Notes: generated by a model not told the origin, from the letters alone. Shown: positions 1 to 7,327, counted from the first letter of the stretch. The stretch is DNA of 9,748 bases from Alphaproteobacteria bacterium (GCA_017353855.1 JAFMSA010000110.1:1-9748); one strand, 5' to 3'. Made by a program: numbers and translations.

Positions 1-606
1 GGCCTGTGGACGGTGACCCTGCTCGTCATGGTCTTGAAGGTCACCCCGGCCGCCGCATCCAAGCTGGGAATCTGGATCGCACTGATGGCCATTGTTGGGC
101 GCTTCCTGTGCTCGTATCTCTCGGATGCGTGGGGGCGCCGCGCCAGCGGCGTGTTCAGCTGCCTGACCGCGGCGGCATGCACGGTGCTCGCCGGGTATCT
201 GCACAATATCTTCCTCGGCGGGCTATCGATGTTTTATGTGCTGCTGCTGCTGCATAGTTTCTTCGGCAGCGGCAACTACTCGATCGTCGGCCCCTACATG
301 GGCGAATTGTGGCCGTCGCGGCTGCGCGGCAGCGGCATGGGTTTTGTCTATGGTGTCGGCAACCTCGGCAAATTCATCGGTCCGTTGGGGCTGGCGCTGA
401 TCGCCGGGTCATCCAACTACGTCAAGCCGGCGGCGACGCTCGAAGCACTGGTCCCAGGCTTCATATATTTCGCCTTATGGTACGTGCTCGGCGCCTTCGC
501 CTTCTGGTTCATCGGCTTCGAGACGAGCCGACGCTCGATCGAGGAAATCGACCGCACGCTGTCCGCCCCGGCGGCTTCCGAGCAGGTCACGGCAGCATCA
601 TCCTAG
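1..606 (+). CDS. MFS transporter, C-terminal part (5' end outside window)
   Basis: The frame is open from base 1 to the TAG at 604-606, giving about 201 residues with no proper start, so the gene begins upstream of the window. The fragment is very hydrophobic, with about five or six membrane segments. It carries the major facilitator loop signature D-A-W-G-R-R (bases 124-141), which in this superfamily lies between helices 2-3 and again 8-9. Here it must be the second copy, because only about 160 residues follow. A later stretch, P-Y-M-G-E-L-W-P-S-R-L-R-G-S-G, resembles the loop before helix 11 in proton-linked organic or aromatic acid and sugar-type carriers. The tail after the last helix is short and polar. 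Expected role: secondary transport across the inner membrane. The substrate cannot be named from this half. No terminator was recognised after the stop. Confidence 0.9.
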   Translation, partial: GLWTVTLLVMVLKVTPAAASKLGIWIALMAIVGRFLCSYLSDAWGRRASGVFSCLTAAACTVLAGYLHNIFLGGLSMFYVLLLLHSFFGSGNYSIVGPYMGELWPSRLRGSGMGFVYGVGNLGKFIGPLGLALIAGSSNYVKPAATLEALVPGFIYFALWYVLGAFAFWFIGFETSRRSIEEIDRTLSAPAASEQVTAASS

Positions 607-1341
607 CGCCTGCGGCGGCCGGTGCGCGTACAGCGGGGCGATGCCGGGCAGGTGCTCAGCGCCGCTGCACCTTAACCGGATCGCCGATCGGTTCCACGTA
701 GCCCCAGAATTTGCGCGCAGTAATTGCAGCTTTGCGGGACTCGAACAGCCGCTTCGAAGAGCCGCACCCCCCGATCCGATGACCACGCCGTTGTCGCCAC
801 TTGGTAGCAACTGCTTAACGCCTCTGCCTGGCGCACCCGCCGGTGCACTGCTTGGCGGCTGGACATTCGGGCAAACTTAGCATCCAGTGGCGACAAATTG
901 TGCTGGCGGTATTCTTGACTAGCACTACCTGGCAGTACCGGCTTAGGCGTGTGTCTACGTCCTTTCACTATGGGGCTAGCGCGATTCGTGCCGGTGTCTT
1001 ACGCTTCCGATCTGACCTCGGCACTGGCGGGGGGCCAGTGGCCTATGTGAACTCTTTTTATCTCAAAAGGTCGATGCTGGCCACATGAGCAGAGAACTCC
1101 TTGGCAATCCAACTCGTGAAGTTGTGCGGCGTATGTGATGTGTCGCGCTCTGCACTGGCGGCTTGAGCGGCACGGATTGGTGGCCGGCGCCGATGTCAAC
1201 CCTAGTTCCGACGTCTCAAGCCATTTCGCTTTCATCATCTCGCCGGGCTCGTCATGCTGTTCGGTGGTCTGCTGATTCCATGGCAACAGCGCACGTTCCT
1301 CGCGTCCGTTCCGGGTACCGACTAGAGAGGCCGCTCTTCCT
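607..1341. other. Intergenic stretch without a supported gene
   Basis: About 735 bases separate the transporter from the ATPase. All open frames are short and overlap one another, and none shows a convincing family match. Minus-strand frames between about 809 and 656 have a protein-like composition and end at a TGA (658-656), which may be the tail of a decayed gene convergent with the transporter, but I cannot name it. A short hydrophobic frame precedes the TAG at 1322-1324. The ATPase start is preceded by GAGAGG at 1325-1330, eleven bases before its ATG, a weak ribosome binding site. No clear terminator or RNA gene was seen. Confidence 0.5.
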
Positions 1342-3858
1342 ATGCAAACTGACCTCCATGGATTGACAACCAGCCAGGCCGCCGCACGGTTAGCCGCTGG
1401 TGGTCCGAACGAAATACCGCGTGCCGGACGTCGCCGACTGCCGCAGACCCTGCGCGATGTTTTAACTGAGCCGATGTTCGCACTGCTGCTCGGCGCGGGC
1501 GTGGTCTACCTGGTATTGGGCGATACGCTGGAGGCATTGCTCCTGCTCGTCTTCGCTACGCTTTCCATGGGCATAGCTGTCATCCAGGAGGCACGTAGTG
1601 AGCGAACGCTCGAGGCATTGCGGGATCTCACCAGCCCGCGGGCGCTGGTGATCCGTGATGGTGGGCGTCGGCGTATCGCCGGCCGCGAAGTCGTGTGCGG
1701 CGACCTCGTGGTACTATCGGAAGGCGACCGCGTGCCGGCCGATGGCACGCTGATTGAGGCGCACGCACTACTCACCGATGAGTCGCTTTTGACGGGTGAG
1801 TCTGTGCCCGTCCGCAAACGCGCGGCCGCAAAGCCCAATGAAGCACCCGCACAGCCCGGCGGCGACGACTTACCCCACGTGTTCTCCGGCACACTCATCG
1901 TGCGAGGGCAGGGCGTCGCAGAAGTACGCGCGATCGGCTCCACAACTGAGATCGGCCGCATCGGCCAGATACTCGGCGAAATCGAAACTGCACCCCCGCA
2001 TCTCGCCCGCCAAACGGCGCGCCTGGTTCGTCTTGCGGCCATCGGCGCCTTTATTTGTTGTCTGCTTGTAGTCCTTCTTTACGGCTTACTGCGCGGCTCC
2101 TGGCTCAATGCGCTGCTCGCGGGCATCGCGATCGGCATGTCGATGCTGCCGGAAGAATTTCCTCTCGTGCTGACGGTCTTCATGGTGATGGGGGCCTGGC
2201 GCATGTCGCAGGCGCGTGTACTCACTCGCCGTGCGGCAGCGATTGAGACGCTCGGCGAGGCGACAGTGCTGTGCACCGATAAGACTGGCACGCTGACGGA
2301 AAACCGCATGACGGTTGTCGCGCTGCATGCGGCGGGCGAAAGACTGGACCCGAGCGGTATGACCGCGCTCGCGCCGCCGTTTCGGCGCCTGGCAGTTGCA
2401 GCTGCGCTGGCCAGTGCACCGGATGCCTACGATCCGATGGATCGCGCATTTCATGATCTGGCCCGCCGAACGGATAGTACGACTACCGGATTGACACTCT
2501 CGCGCGTGTATGGGCTGCAGCCCGATCTGCTCGCGATGACCCAGGTCTGGCAGCAGCCGGATGGCAGGCCATATCGGGTCGCCGCCAAGGGAGCACCGGA
2601 AGCCATGGCCGAACTCTGTGACCTCGGTGAGGTGGCACGGCGCACTCTGGTTGCCGAAGCTGACCGTCTGGCGGCCGCGGGCATGCGCGTTCTTTCGGTT
2701 GCCGAAGCGACGGCCGAAGATCCACTGCCGGAAACGCCCCGCGGCTTTTCCTTCACTCTGCTCGGCTTGGCGGGGCTCGCGGACCCGCTGCGCGCCTCGG
2801 TTCCCGACGCTGTCCGTGAGTGCCAGGCAGCGGGCATCCGCGTGGTCATGATCACGGGCGATTATCCCGTCACCGCCTGCGCGATCGCGCGCCAGGCCGG
2901 GCTGGAGGGCAAGGATGTTCTTGACGGCCCCACCATTGAGCGCAGGAACGACACCGAACTTGCGGCGGCCGTCGCGCGCGTCAGCATCTTCGCTCGCATC
3001 GTGCCGGCTCAGAAGCTGCGGATCGTCTCGGCATTCAAGGCGGCCGACGCGGTGGTCGCGATGACGGGCGACGGCGTGAATGATGCGCCATCGCTCAAGG
3101 CTGCTGATATTGGCATTGCGATGGGCGGGCGCGGCACCGATGTGGCACGCGAAGCGTCTTCGCTGGTGCTGCTCGACGACGACTTCGGATCGATCGTGCG
3201 CACCATCCGGCTCGGACGGCGCATTTATGACAATCTGCGCAAGGCGATGGCCTACATCATCGCGGTGCATGTGCCGATAGCCGGGCTCGCTCTGCTGCCT
3301 CTGCTTACCGGCATACCGCTGATCTTCGGTCCAGTACATATCGCTTTTCTGGAAATGGTGATCGATCCGGTATGCTCGATGGTGTTTGAGGCCGAGGCGG
3401 CGGAAGACGACATCATGCAACGTCCGCCGCGCGCGGCGACCAGCCCGCTCTTTTCGCCGGCTCTTGTCGCCTGGAGCCTTCTACAGGGGGCAATCGCCTT
3501 CATTCCGCTCGGGGCCCTCTATGTGCTTGCTCTCAAGCGCGGGCTGCCCGAAACGGATGCACGTTCGCTCACCTTTGTGTCGCTTGTACTGGTTAATCTC
3601 GGCCTCGTGCTCATTAATCGTTCCTTTGCAATCTCGCTTACGAAGCTCATCGGGAAGGCGAACCGGGCACTCGTGTGGGTCGCCACGGTCACCCTCACGC
3701 TGCTGGCTCTTGTGGTGATTTCGCCCGCCGGGCGTGAGCTATTCCGCTTCGGGCCGCTGCATGCCGACGACCTGATGCTCGTCGCCGTGATCGTCGTCGC
3801 CGTTTTTGCTACGCTGGAGTTCCTCAAGCGGTTCTGGCGCGCACGTCTCGTTACCTGA
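1342..3858 (+). CDS. P-type (HAD-IC) cation-transporting ATPase, P2-like, PEEFP type
   Basis: This 838-residue inner-membrane pump is expected to couple ATP hydrolysis to cation movement through a phospho-aspartate intermediate. In order: an N-terminal cation-ATPase domain (residues about 5-35); helices 1-2 (about 37-85); actuator domain with TGES at 151-154; helices 3-4 with P-E-E-F-P at 270-274; phosphorylation site D-K-T-G-T with Asp313; nucleotide-binding K-G-A-P at 416-419; T-G-D at 505-507; hinge T-G-D-G-V-N-D at 575-581; and six C-terminal helices. It lacks N-terminal metal-binding CxxC domains, so it is not the heavy-metal P1B type. Glu271 aligns with the ion-binding Glu of calcium pumps (PEGLP) and Asp675 in helix 6 also matches an ion ligand. 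Helix 5, however, reads A-V-H-V-P with His643, unlike SERCA. Length is near the family norm and the frame is intact. The cargo (Ca, Mg, Mn, H or other) is undetermined. The start is the first ATG after a weak GAGAGG. A broken dedA gene follows at 55 bases. Confidence 0.93.
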   Translation: MQTDLHGLTTSQAAARLAAGGPNEIPRAGRRRLPQTLRDVLTEPMFALLLGAGVVYLVLGDTLEALLLLVFATLSMGIAVIQEARSERTLEALRDLTSPRALVIRDGGRRRIAGREVVCGDLVVLSEGDRVPADGTLIEAHALLTDESLLTGESVPVRKRAAAKPNEAPAQPGGDDLPHVFSGTLIVRGQGVAEVRAIGSTTEIGRIGQILGEIETAPPHLARQTARLVRLAAIGAFICCLLVVLLYGLLRGSWLNALLAGIAIGMSMLPEEFPLVLTVFMVMGAWRMSQARVLTRRAAAIETLGEATVLCTDKTGTLTENRMTVVALHAAGERLDPSGMTALAPPFRRLAVAAALASAPDAYDPMDRAFHDLARRTDSTTTGLTLSRVYGLQPDLLAMTQVWQQPDGRPYRVAAKGAPEAMAELCDLGEVARRTLVAEADRLAAAGMRVLSVAEATAEDPLPETPRGFSFTLLGLAGLADPLRASVPDAVRECQAAGIRVVMITGDYPVTACAIARQAGLEGKDVLDGPTIERRNDTELAAAVARVSIFARIVPAQKLRIVSAFKAADAVVAMTGDGVNDAPSLKAADIGIAMGGRGTDVAREASSLVLLDDDFGSIVRTIRLGRRIYDNLRKAMAYIIAVHVPIAGLALLPLLTGIPLIFGPVHIAFLEMVIDPVCSMVFEAEAAEDDIMQRPPRAATSPLFSPALVAWSLLQGAIAFIPLGALYVLALKRGLPETDARSLTFVSLVLVNLGLVLINRSFAISLTKLIGKANRALVWVATVTLTLLALVVISPAGRELFRFGPLHADDLMLVAVIVVAVFATLEFLKRFWRARLVT

Positions 3859-3912
3859 CGGGGCGATTTTGCTGCGCACCAACATGTGCTTTCGGAGCTG
3901 ACGGAGGGCGGC

Positions 3913-4293
3913 ATTTCGGACACGTTTCTGAATGTCATCAGGCTTCACCAGGCCTGGGCTCCGGCGAAGCCAGTAGGATAACCAGTCGCCGAGCGCCGCA
4001 CCAAATGCCGCTGTCCCGACCAGTCCGCCGACGCCCAGCAAGATCGAGGTCTCGGGCGACAGCAGTGAGACGAAGGCGAGCGACTCACCGAATGCAAGAA
4101 CTTCCGATAATGGGGCACGCTCGGCGTGTTCATCGGCCGTTTCTTCGGTCCGCTGCGTTCGATCATGCCCCTCCTGGCCGGCATTTGCGGAATGCGGCAG
4201 CTGCCGTTTCAGCTCGCTAATGTAACGTCGGCCGGCCTCTGGGCGACGGGCGTGCTCACGCCGGGTATCGTGGCCATTGACTGGCTCCTGTGA
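3913..4293 (+). pseudogene. DedA/SNARE-associated family membrane protein, broken by internal inversion
   Basis: The plus strand carries the two ends of a DedA-family protein in the same frame. The N-terminal piece starts at ATT (3913), probably a mutated ATG since GGAGGG (3903-3908) sits at good spacing. It reads S-D-T-F-L-N-V-I-R-L-H-Q-A-W-A-P to about 3963, then runs into a stop at 3979-3981. The C-terminal piece begins after an in-frame TAA at 4108-4110. It reads W-G-T-L-G-V-F-I-G-R-F-F-G-P-L-R, then the A-G-I-C-G-M and F-Q-L-A-N-V-T-S-A segments typical of this family, and ends at TGA 4291-4293. The middle of the protein is on the minus strand between them (separate entry). Re-inverting it restores the family's order, although about 30 residues before W-G-T-L-G and some ten inside the middle piece are still missing. 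DedA proteins are inner-membrane lipid-flippase-like or proton-dependent proteins of about 200 residues. This copy cannot be functional. Confidence 0.8.
3960..4110 (-). other. Inverted internal segment of the dedA gene
   Basis: Read on the minus strand from about 4110 down to about 3960, this stretch gives L-S-E-V-L-A-F-G-E-S-L-A-F-V-S-L-L, then T-S-I-L-L-G-V-G-G-L-V-G, then G-A-A-L-G-D-W-L-S-Y-W-L. This is the classic first half of DedA proteins: the F-G-E-S-L motif, the glycine-rich segment and the G-D-W-L-S-Y motif. The pieces that should flank it are on the opposite strand to left and right. Breakpoints are placed only roughly, at 3958-3967 and 4104-4113. A long minus-strand open frame (4386 to 3739) covers this area and could be mistaken for a normal gene, but only this central third has family similarity. 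The rest is antisense to the dedA ends and to the ATPase. Confidence 0.75.
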
Positions 4294-4496
4294 CGCGCCG
4301 TCCGGCAGCCTCGTCCGGTATTGCGAACCAAATAACGGCGCGAAAAGTGCTGCTTCCGCCGTGCTACGGTCGGACCGGTTCCGCAAGCCTTAGACCACCT
4401 CTGCGCGATTGTTGCGCGGGGGCTGCTTTATCAGCAACCCGCGGGAGCTTGCGTTTCGGCGATACTAGCCGGCAATCGAAATCAAGGATAGCCGTG

Positions 4497-4745
4497 ATGC
4501 TGCTGAATCGAGGCGAAATCCGCGAAGACACGTATTTCGACACGCTGGCCGCGGCGATCCTAAAGCGCGATCAGCCGCGCAAACCCGAAGATCACGATCT
4601 CGGCCCTCGAGGAATACGCGCACAATCCGACGCACCTGCGCGACCGGCTATTGCTCGCCGCTGCAAGACTGCTCGCCGGCTGGGTCAAAATGCCGGGCGA
4701 ACGCGATTGCTACGCCGTTTCGAGAAAGACTGGATCTACAACTGA
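4497..4745 (+). pseudogene. Small gene of unknown function, apparently with two compensating frameshifts
   Basis: I do not recognise this family. The start is supported by AAGGA at 4484-4488, eight bases before ATG 4497 (a GTG lies at 4494). The frame from ATG 4497 stays open to TGA 4743-4745 (82 residues), beginning M-L-L-N-R-G-E-I-R-E-D-T-Y-F-D-T-L and ending R-F-E-K-D-W-I-Y-N. Between about 4590 and 4715, however, that frame has poor third-position GC. The next frame there has the local codon habit and reads I-S-A-L-E-E-Y-A-H-N-P-T-H-L-R-D-R-L-L. The likely history is an indel near 4590 and an opposite one near 4715, returning to the original frame. The stop lies 15 bases before the amidohydrolase ATG, so the two were probably one operon. 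The 200 bases upstream contain an imperfect hairpin (about 4410-4445) but no gene. Confidence 0.5.
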
Positions 4746-4760
4746 TCGAGGAGAAAGCTC

Positions 4761-5882
4761 ATGGCTCGCGCGTACAATGTCATCGATTCCGACGGCCATA
4801 TATTGGAACCGCTCACCCTTTGGGCCGACTACATCGACCCGGCGTTCCGCGAGCGTGCGCCCAAGGTTATTGACGACACTGACGGCAAGCAGCGCCTGCT
4901 GATCGAAGAGCAGGTGCTCGGCAGCCGGCAGGGCATGGGCGGGCTCGGCGGGGTCGGCGCGCGACAGGGCGCTGTAAAGGCCGAGACGATGAGCTATGCG
5001 GAGGGGCGCCCGGGCGGCTTTGACCCGCACAAGCGCATCCCGGATATGGATCTCGACGGCATCGACGCCGCCTTCCTCTACCCGAGCATGGGGCTGTTCG
5101 CCGGAGCAGTGCACGACCCGGCGCTCGCGGCCGCGATGTGTCGCGCTTACAACCGCTGGCTCGGCGATTACTGCAAGCCCTATCCCGACCGCCTGTTCGG
5201 CATTGCGATGCTGCCGCTGCAGTCGGTCGACCTTGCGATTGCCGAGATGCGTTTCGCGCGCCGCGAGCTAGGCTTCCACGGCGGCTTCATCCGGCCCAAC
5301 CCCTACAACAACCGGATGCTGCATGACCCGGTCTATGACCCGCTGTGGAGCGCCGCAGAGGAGCTCGACTTTGCGATCGGCATTCATGAGGGTGGCAACA
5401 GCGGCATGCCGACGGTCGGAATCGACCGGTTCGAGGGCCGTGGGGCGCAGCACATCATCTCGCACACCATGGAAATGATGCTCGCCTGCATGAGCATGAT
5501 CTGGGGCGGGGTCTGCGAGCGCCACCCGAAATTGCGCATCGGGTTCCTTGAGTCTGGAGGCGGCTGGATCGCGCCCTGGCTCGACCGCATGGACCGCCAT
5601 TTCGACGATCAGGGCTTCAACGACTCGGGCCTCAAGACGCGACCGAGCGAGCTTTTTCAGCGCAATTGCTGGATTTCGTTCGAACCGGTCGAGGGCAGCC
5701 TCAAAGTGCTCGCCGAGTATATCGGGCCGAATAAGATCCTGTGGGCGACCGACTATCCTCACCGCGACGGTTTCTTCCCCGGTGCGCCACAGATGATCAA
5801 GGATTGCCTCGCCGACGCCTCACCCGAGGTTCGGCATCAGGTGCTAGCCGGCGGCGCCATAGGGTTCTACAACCTCAACTGA
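4761..5882 (+). CDS. Amidohydrolase family 2 (TIM-barrel metal-dependent hydrolase)
   Basis: A 373-residue cytoplasmic enzyme, full length for the amidohydrolase-2 group that includes ACMSD-like decarboxylases and related hydrolases of aromatic breakdown. Visible active-site elements are the N-terminal D-S-D-G-H-I-L-E-P (residues 9-17, His13 as metal ligand, with Asp11 where the classic HxH motif has the first His), I-H-E-G-G with His209, H235 in I-S-H-T-M, F-L-E-S-G-G-G-W with Glu264, and W-A-T-D-Y-P-H with Asp331 and His334. The set is consistent with a mononuclear metal site. The exact reaction (decarboxylation or C-N/C-O hydrolysis) cannot be read from sequence. The ATG is set by a good GAGGAG at 4748-4753, seven bases upstream. 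The small broken gene just before it and the MFS transporter fragment would fit a catabolic setting, but this is inference. The end of the gene is imperfectly repeated directly after the stop. Confidence 0.93.
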   Translation: MARAYNVIDSDGHILEPLTLWADYIDPAFRERAPKVIDDTDGKQRLLIEEQVLGSRQGMGGLGGVGARQGAVKAETMSYAEGRPGGFDPHKRIPDMDLDGIDAAFLYPSMGLFAGAVHDPALAAAMCRAYNRWLGDYCKPYPDRLFGIAMLPLQSVDLAIAEMRFARRELGFHGGFIRPNPYNNRMLHDPVYDPLWSAAEELDFAIGIHEGGNSGMPTVGIDRFEGRGAQHIISHTMEMMLACMSMIWGGVCERHPKLRIGFLESGGGWIAPWLDRMDRHFDDQGFNDSGLKTRPSELFQRNCWISFEPVEGSLKVLAEYIGPNKILWATDYPHRDGFFPGAPQMIKDCLADASPEVRHQVLAGGAIGFYNLN

Positions 5883-5909
5883 GGCGTCATAGCGTTCTAC
5901 GAAATTGAC
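5853..5909 (+). repeat. Imperfect tandem repeat of the amidohydrolase 3' end
   Basis: The last 27 coding bases (5853-5879) and the 27 bases after the stop (5883-5909) match at about 20 of 27 positions, and 16 of the first 18. The period is 30, so the second copy is in frame with the gene across the TGA. The first copy encodes G-A-I-G-F-Y-N-L-N and the second G-V-I-A-F-Y-E-I-D. It looks like the tail of a second, otherwise deleted, paralogue. Confidence 0.6.
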
Positions 5910-6057
5910 AGGTCCCTTCGGATCTCGCTTCTCCGATGGCGAGGCGTGGCGCAGGCGGGCTGGGCCCGTCGATAACCCCTGGACTGAGATCCGGGGCCGT
6001 CTCGGGTCCCGATCCGGCGGGGAGCGCCGCGCCCCGGGCCCGGGGGCGGGGTTTGAG
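5910..6057. other. Very GC-rich, hairpin-prone stretch between amidohydrolase and integrase remnant
   Basis: No intact gene is supported. The stretch is rich in C/G runs and short self-complementary pieces (for example around 5985-6000 and 6030-6052). On the minus strand, about 6010-5960 includes the string L-S-P-G-V-I-D after P-E-T-A. This faintly resembles the segment of tyrosine integrases near the P-L-S-P strand, so the stretch may hold the last traces of the integrase C-terminal domain described next. Confidence 0.3.
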
Positions 6058-6400
6058 CCTAATGCCTGGCCAACGCGAGCCGCTCGGGCTCGCCGATAAA
6101 GCGTGCCTTCGCGACGTCCGGCGGCCAGGGTTCCCAGGGCCGCCGCCCGCTGGTTCGGCAGGAAGTCGAGCCATCTCCTCTTTGGTTGGCACCTCGATGC
6201 CGACCGTGAGCTTGCGTTGCTCGCTTTTTCACCTCGACAGAGACGCGAAGCGCCGCGTTTTGCGCGACGAGGACTCGCCGCATCGCCTCGCTGATGATGG
6301 ACTTTAGAGGCGAGCACGTTGCGGGAGGCCGCTCGAAGCGCGTCGCTTATCCCGGACGGCTTCGACAACGGGCGTCCACAGGTGCGCGAGTTTACCACGA
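6058..6400 (-). pseudogene. Phage-type tyrosine integrase remnant, multiply frameshifted
   Basis: Read from about 6400 downward, pieces of a tyrosine-type site-specific integrase occur in three minus-strand frames. One frame carries R-N-V-L-A-S-K near 6340-6310. The frame starting at 6283 reads M-R-R-V-L-V-A-Q-N-A-A-L-R-V-S-V-E-V-K-K-R. A third, from 6216, reads R-K-L-T-V-G-I-E-V-P-T-K-E-E-M-A-R-L. Near 6100-6060 the string F-I-G-E-P-E-R-L-A-L-A-R recalls the F-T-G-L-R-A-S-E-L-R-G-L-R-W motif that contains the first catalytic Arg, in a deleted form. This order (core-binding helix, V-A-x-N-x-A, linker, P-T-x-E-E, catalytic box) is that of integrases of rhizobial genomic islands. The Arg, His and Tyr catalytic residues of the C-terminal domain are not recoverable. 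The original integration target is not visible; no tRNA lies nearby. Confidence 0.6.
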
Positions 6401-6757
6401 GGGCGGAACAATCGGCGAAGACGCCAATTCGTTAGATTGTCTCACGCCGATTGGAATGAACTCGTCTCGCTGATCAAGCGCGGTGAGATTCTCAGGATTT
6501 AACAGAGTCGAGCGAGGCCTCCTTCGGGTTCCATTTGATGCAGAGATCGGCCCTCTTCACCTCGGCGCCGAGGTGAAGCATCGCTGCGAGGCGCCGGAGG
6601 CCTCGATGCCCGGTAAAGGAAGGTGTCCGGCCCTTTGGCGGGTCCCTGCGATTTCGATGCGGGGCGGGAGGCCGTGCAGATCAAGCTTTTGGCCGGAATT
6701 GTCAAGATCGCGAAAGGCGGCATGCCCATCTGAACGCGCGAAGAGCTCACCCGCGCC
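6401..6757. other. Stretch without a confidently called gene
   Basis: Several overlapping short frames on both strands cover this stretch and none has a recognised family. On the plus strand, a frame starting at GTG 6623 or GTG 6674 has protein-like composition (V-Q-I-K-L-L-A-G-I-V-K-I-A-K-G-G-M-P-I) and stops at TGA 6731-6733. It is in the same frame as the gene at 6758-7258 and could be its 5' part. On the minus strand, a G/C-ending frame reads K-R-A-D-L-C-I-K-W-N-P-K-E-A before a stop near 6497, also unassigned. Confidence 0.35.
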
Positions 6758-7258
6758 TTGGGGGTCCGGAGCGGACTCAGGCACCAGAGCAAAGGATTTC
6801 CCCTGCCGAAATCGAACAACCACTCGAACCGTTCGTCGGTTCCTTACAAAGCTTGTCTCGCGGCGGCGATCCTGATGGATCGGCGTAATAATACTCGGCC
6901 CCCCCAGATCACCTACCGGCAGCTTGGCGCGATCGTCGGCCACCCCCACTGGAGGCTGCACGATATAGTCGGCCTTACAAGCTGGTGGAGTGAGGCCATC
7001 GGCAAACAGAAATTGTCGATGCTGGTGGTCGATGAACACGGTCACCCCGGTGACGACTTGTCCAGCGACTTTTGGCGAGATCAGTCCCCGCTGCAAGAAT
7101 ACTTCGCGCGGCTGGCGCGTCTGCTCGCGGAGGATTGGACGGGCATCACGGCGCCGACGCTCGCCGAGATGACCGAACTCTATCAAGAGTCACTCGCGCG
7201 CAATCGCGCGAGGCGCAATGGGCAATTACCAGCCACGTCTTCTCCGAGCACCATCTGA
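6758..7258 (+). CDS. Hypothetical protein of unknown function
   Basis: I do not recognise the family with certainty. The frame gives up to 166 residues from TTG 6758, or 127 from the first ATG at 6875 (residue 40); neither start has a clear ribosome binding site. Residues about 30-70 (P-Y-K-A-C-L-A-A-A-I-L-M, then I-T-Y-R-Q-L-G-A-I-V-G-H) suggest a small helical, possibly helix-turn-helix-like segment. It is followed by a strand-like L-S-M-L-V-V-D-E-H-G-H-P-G-D-D and a C-terminal helical stretch (Q-E-Y-F-A-R-L-A-R-L-L-A-E-D-W). The pattern 'helical wing, L-V-V-D/N, H-P-G' resembles small proteins often seen in rhizobial accessory regions, but I assign no function. Support for it being real: protein-like composition and a good terminator 37 bases after its stop. 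The same frame is open upstream except for TGA 6731, so the N-terminus may be lost or displaced. Confidence 0.6.
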   Translation: MGVRSGLRHQSKGFPLPKSNNHSNRSSVPYKACLAAAILMDRRNNTRPPQITYRQLGAIVGHPHWRLHDIVGLTSWWSEAIGKQKLSMLVVDEHGHPGDDLSSDFWRDQSPLQEYFARLARLLAEDWTGITAPTLAEMTELYQESLARNRARRNGQLPATSSPSTI

Positions 7259-7295
7259 GCTGCCCCGCGCGCCAGAATCGTCGCTAGGGCCATTA

Positions 7296-7327
7296 AAAGC
7301 CCGGGTTCGGGCGGGCTTTCTTTTCTC
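7296..7327 (+). terminator. Rho-independent terminator, probably shared by convergent genes
   Basis: A perfect 8-bp stem (AAAGCCCG at 7296-7303 with CGGGCTTT at 7312-7319) closes an 8-base loop and is followed by CTTTTC. It lies 37 bases after the plus-strand gene ending at 7258 and 30 bases beyond the end of the minus-strand gene (7357). The A-run on the left side gives a partial T-run in the minus direction, so it may act both ways. Confidence 0.75.

Noticed and set aside
715..760. TTCGAGTCCCGC on the minus strand, like the T-arm of a tRNA
   Set aside because: The T-stem does not pair and no D-arm, anticodon arm or acceptor stem can be built upstream, so it is neither a tRNA nor a clear att site.
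598..810. Minus-strand V-V-I-G-S-G-G-A-A-L resembling an FAD-binding Rossmann motif
   Set aside because: The rest of the frame has no flavoprotein features and the neighbouring frame looks equally protein-like. A ten-residue match is too little.
2086..3420. 444-residue open frame on the minus strand inside the ATPase gene
   Set aside because: It is fully antisense to an intact P-type ATPase with all catalytic motifs, and its product shows no domain and unnatural composition.
3987..4126. 9-bp inverted repeat (CGCCGAGCG) inside dedA as possible inversion site
   Set aside because: The left copy lies within the inverted coding piece, not at its edge, so recombination there would not restore the gene.
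3739..4386. 215-residue minus-strand frame read as one gene
   Set aside because: Only its central third resembles DedA. Both ends are antisense to dedA end pieces or to the ATPase, so it is not an intact gene.
6557..7186. 209-residue minus-strand frame
   Set aside because: It is antisense to the 6758-7258 gene, which has better protein character and its own terminator, and nothing in it is recognisable.
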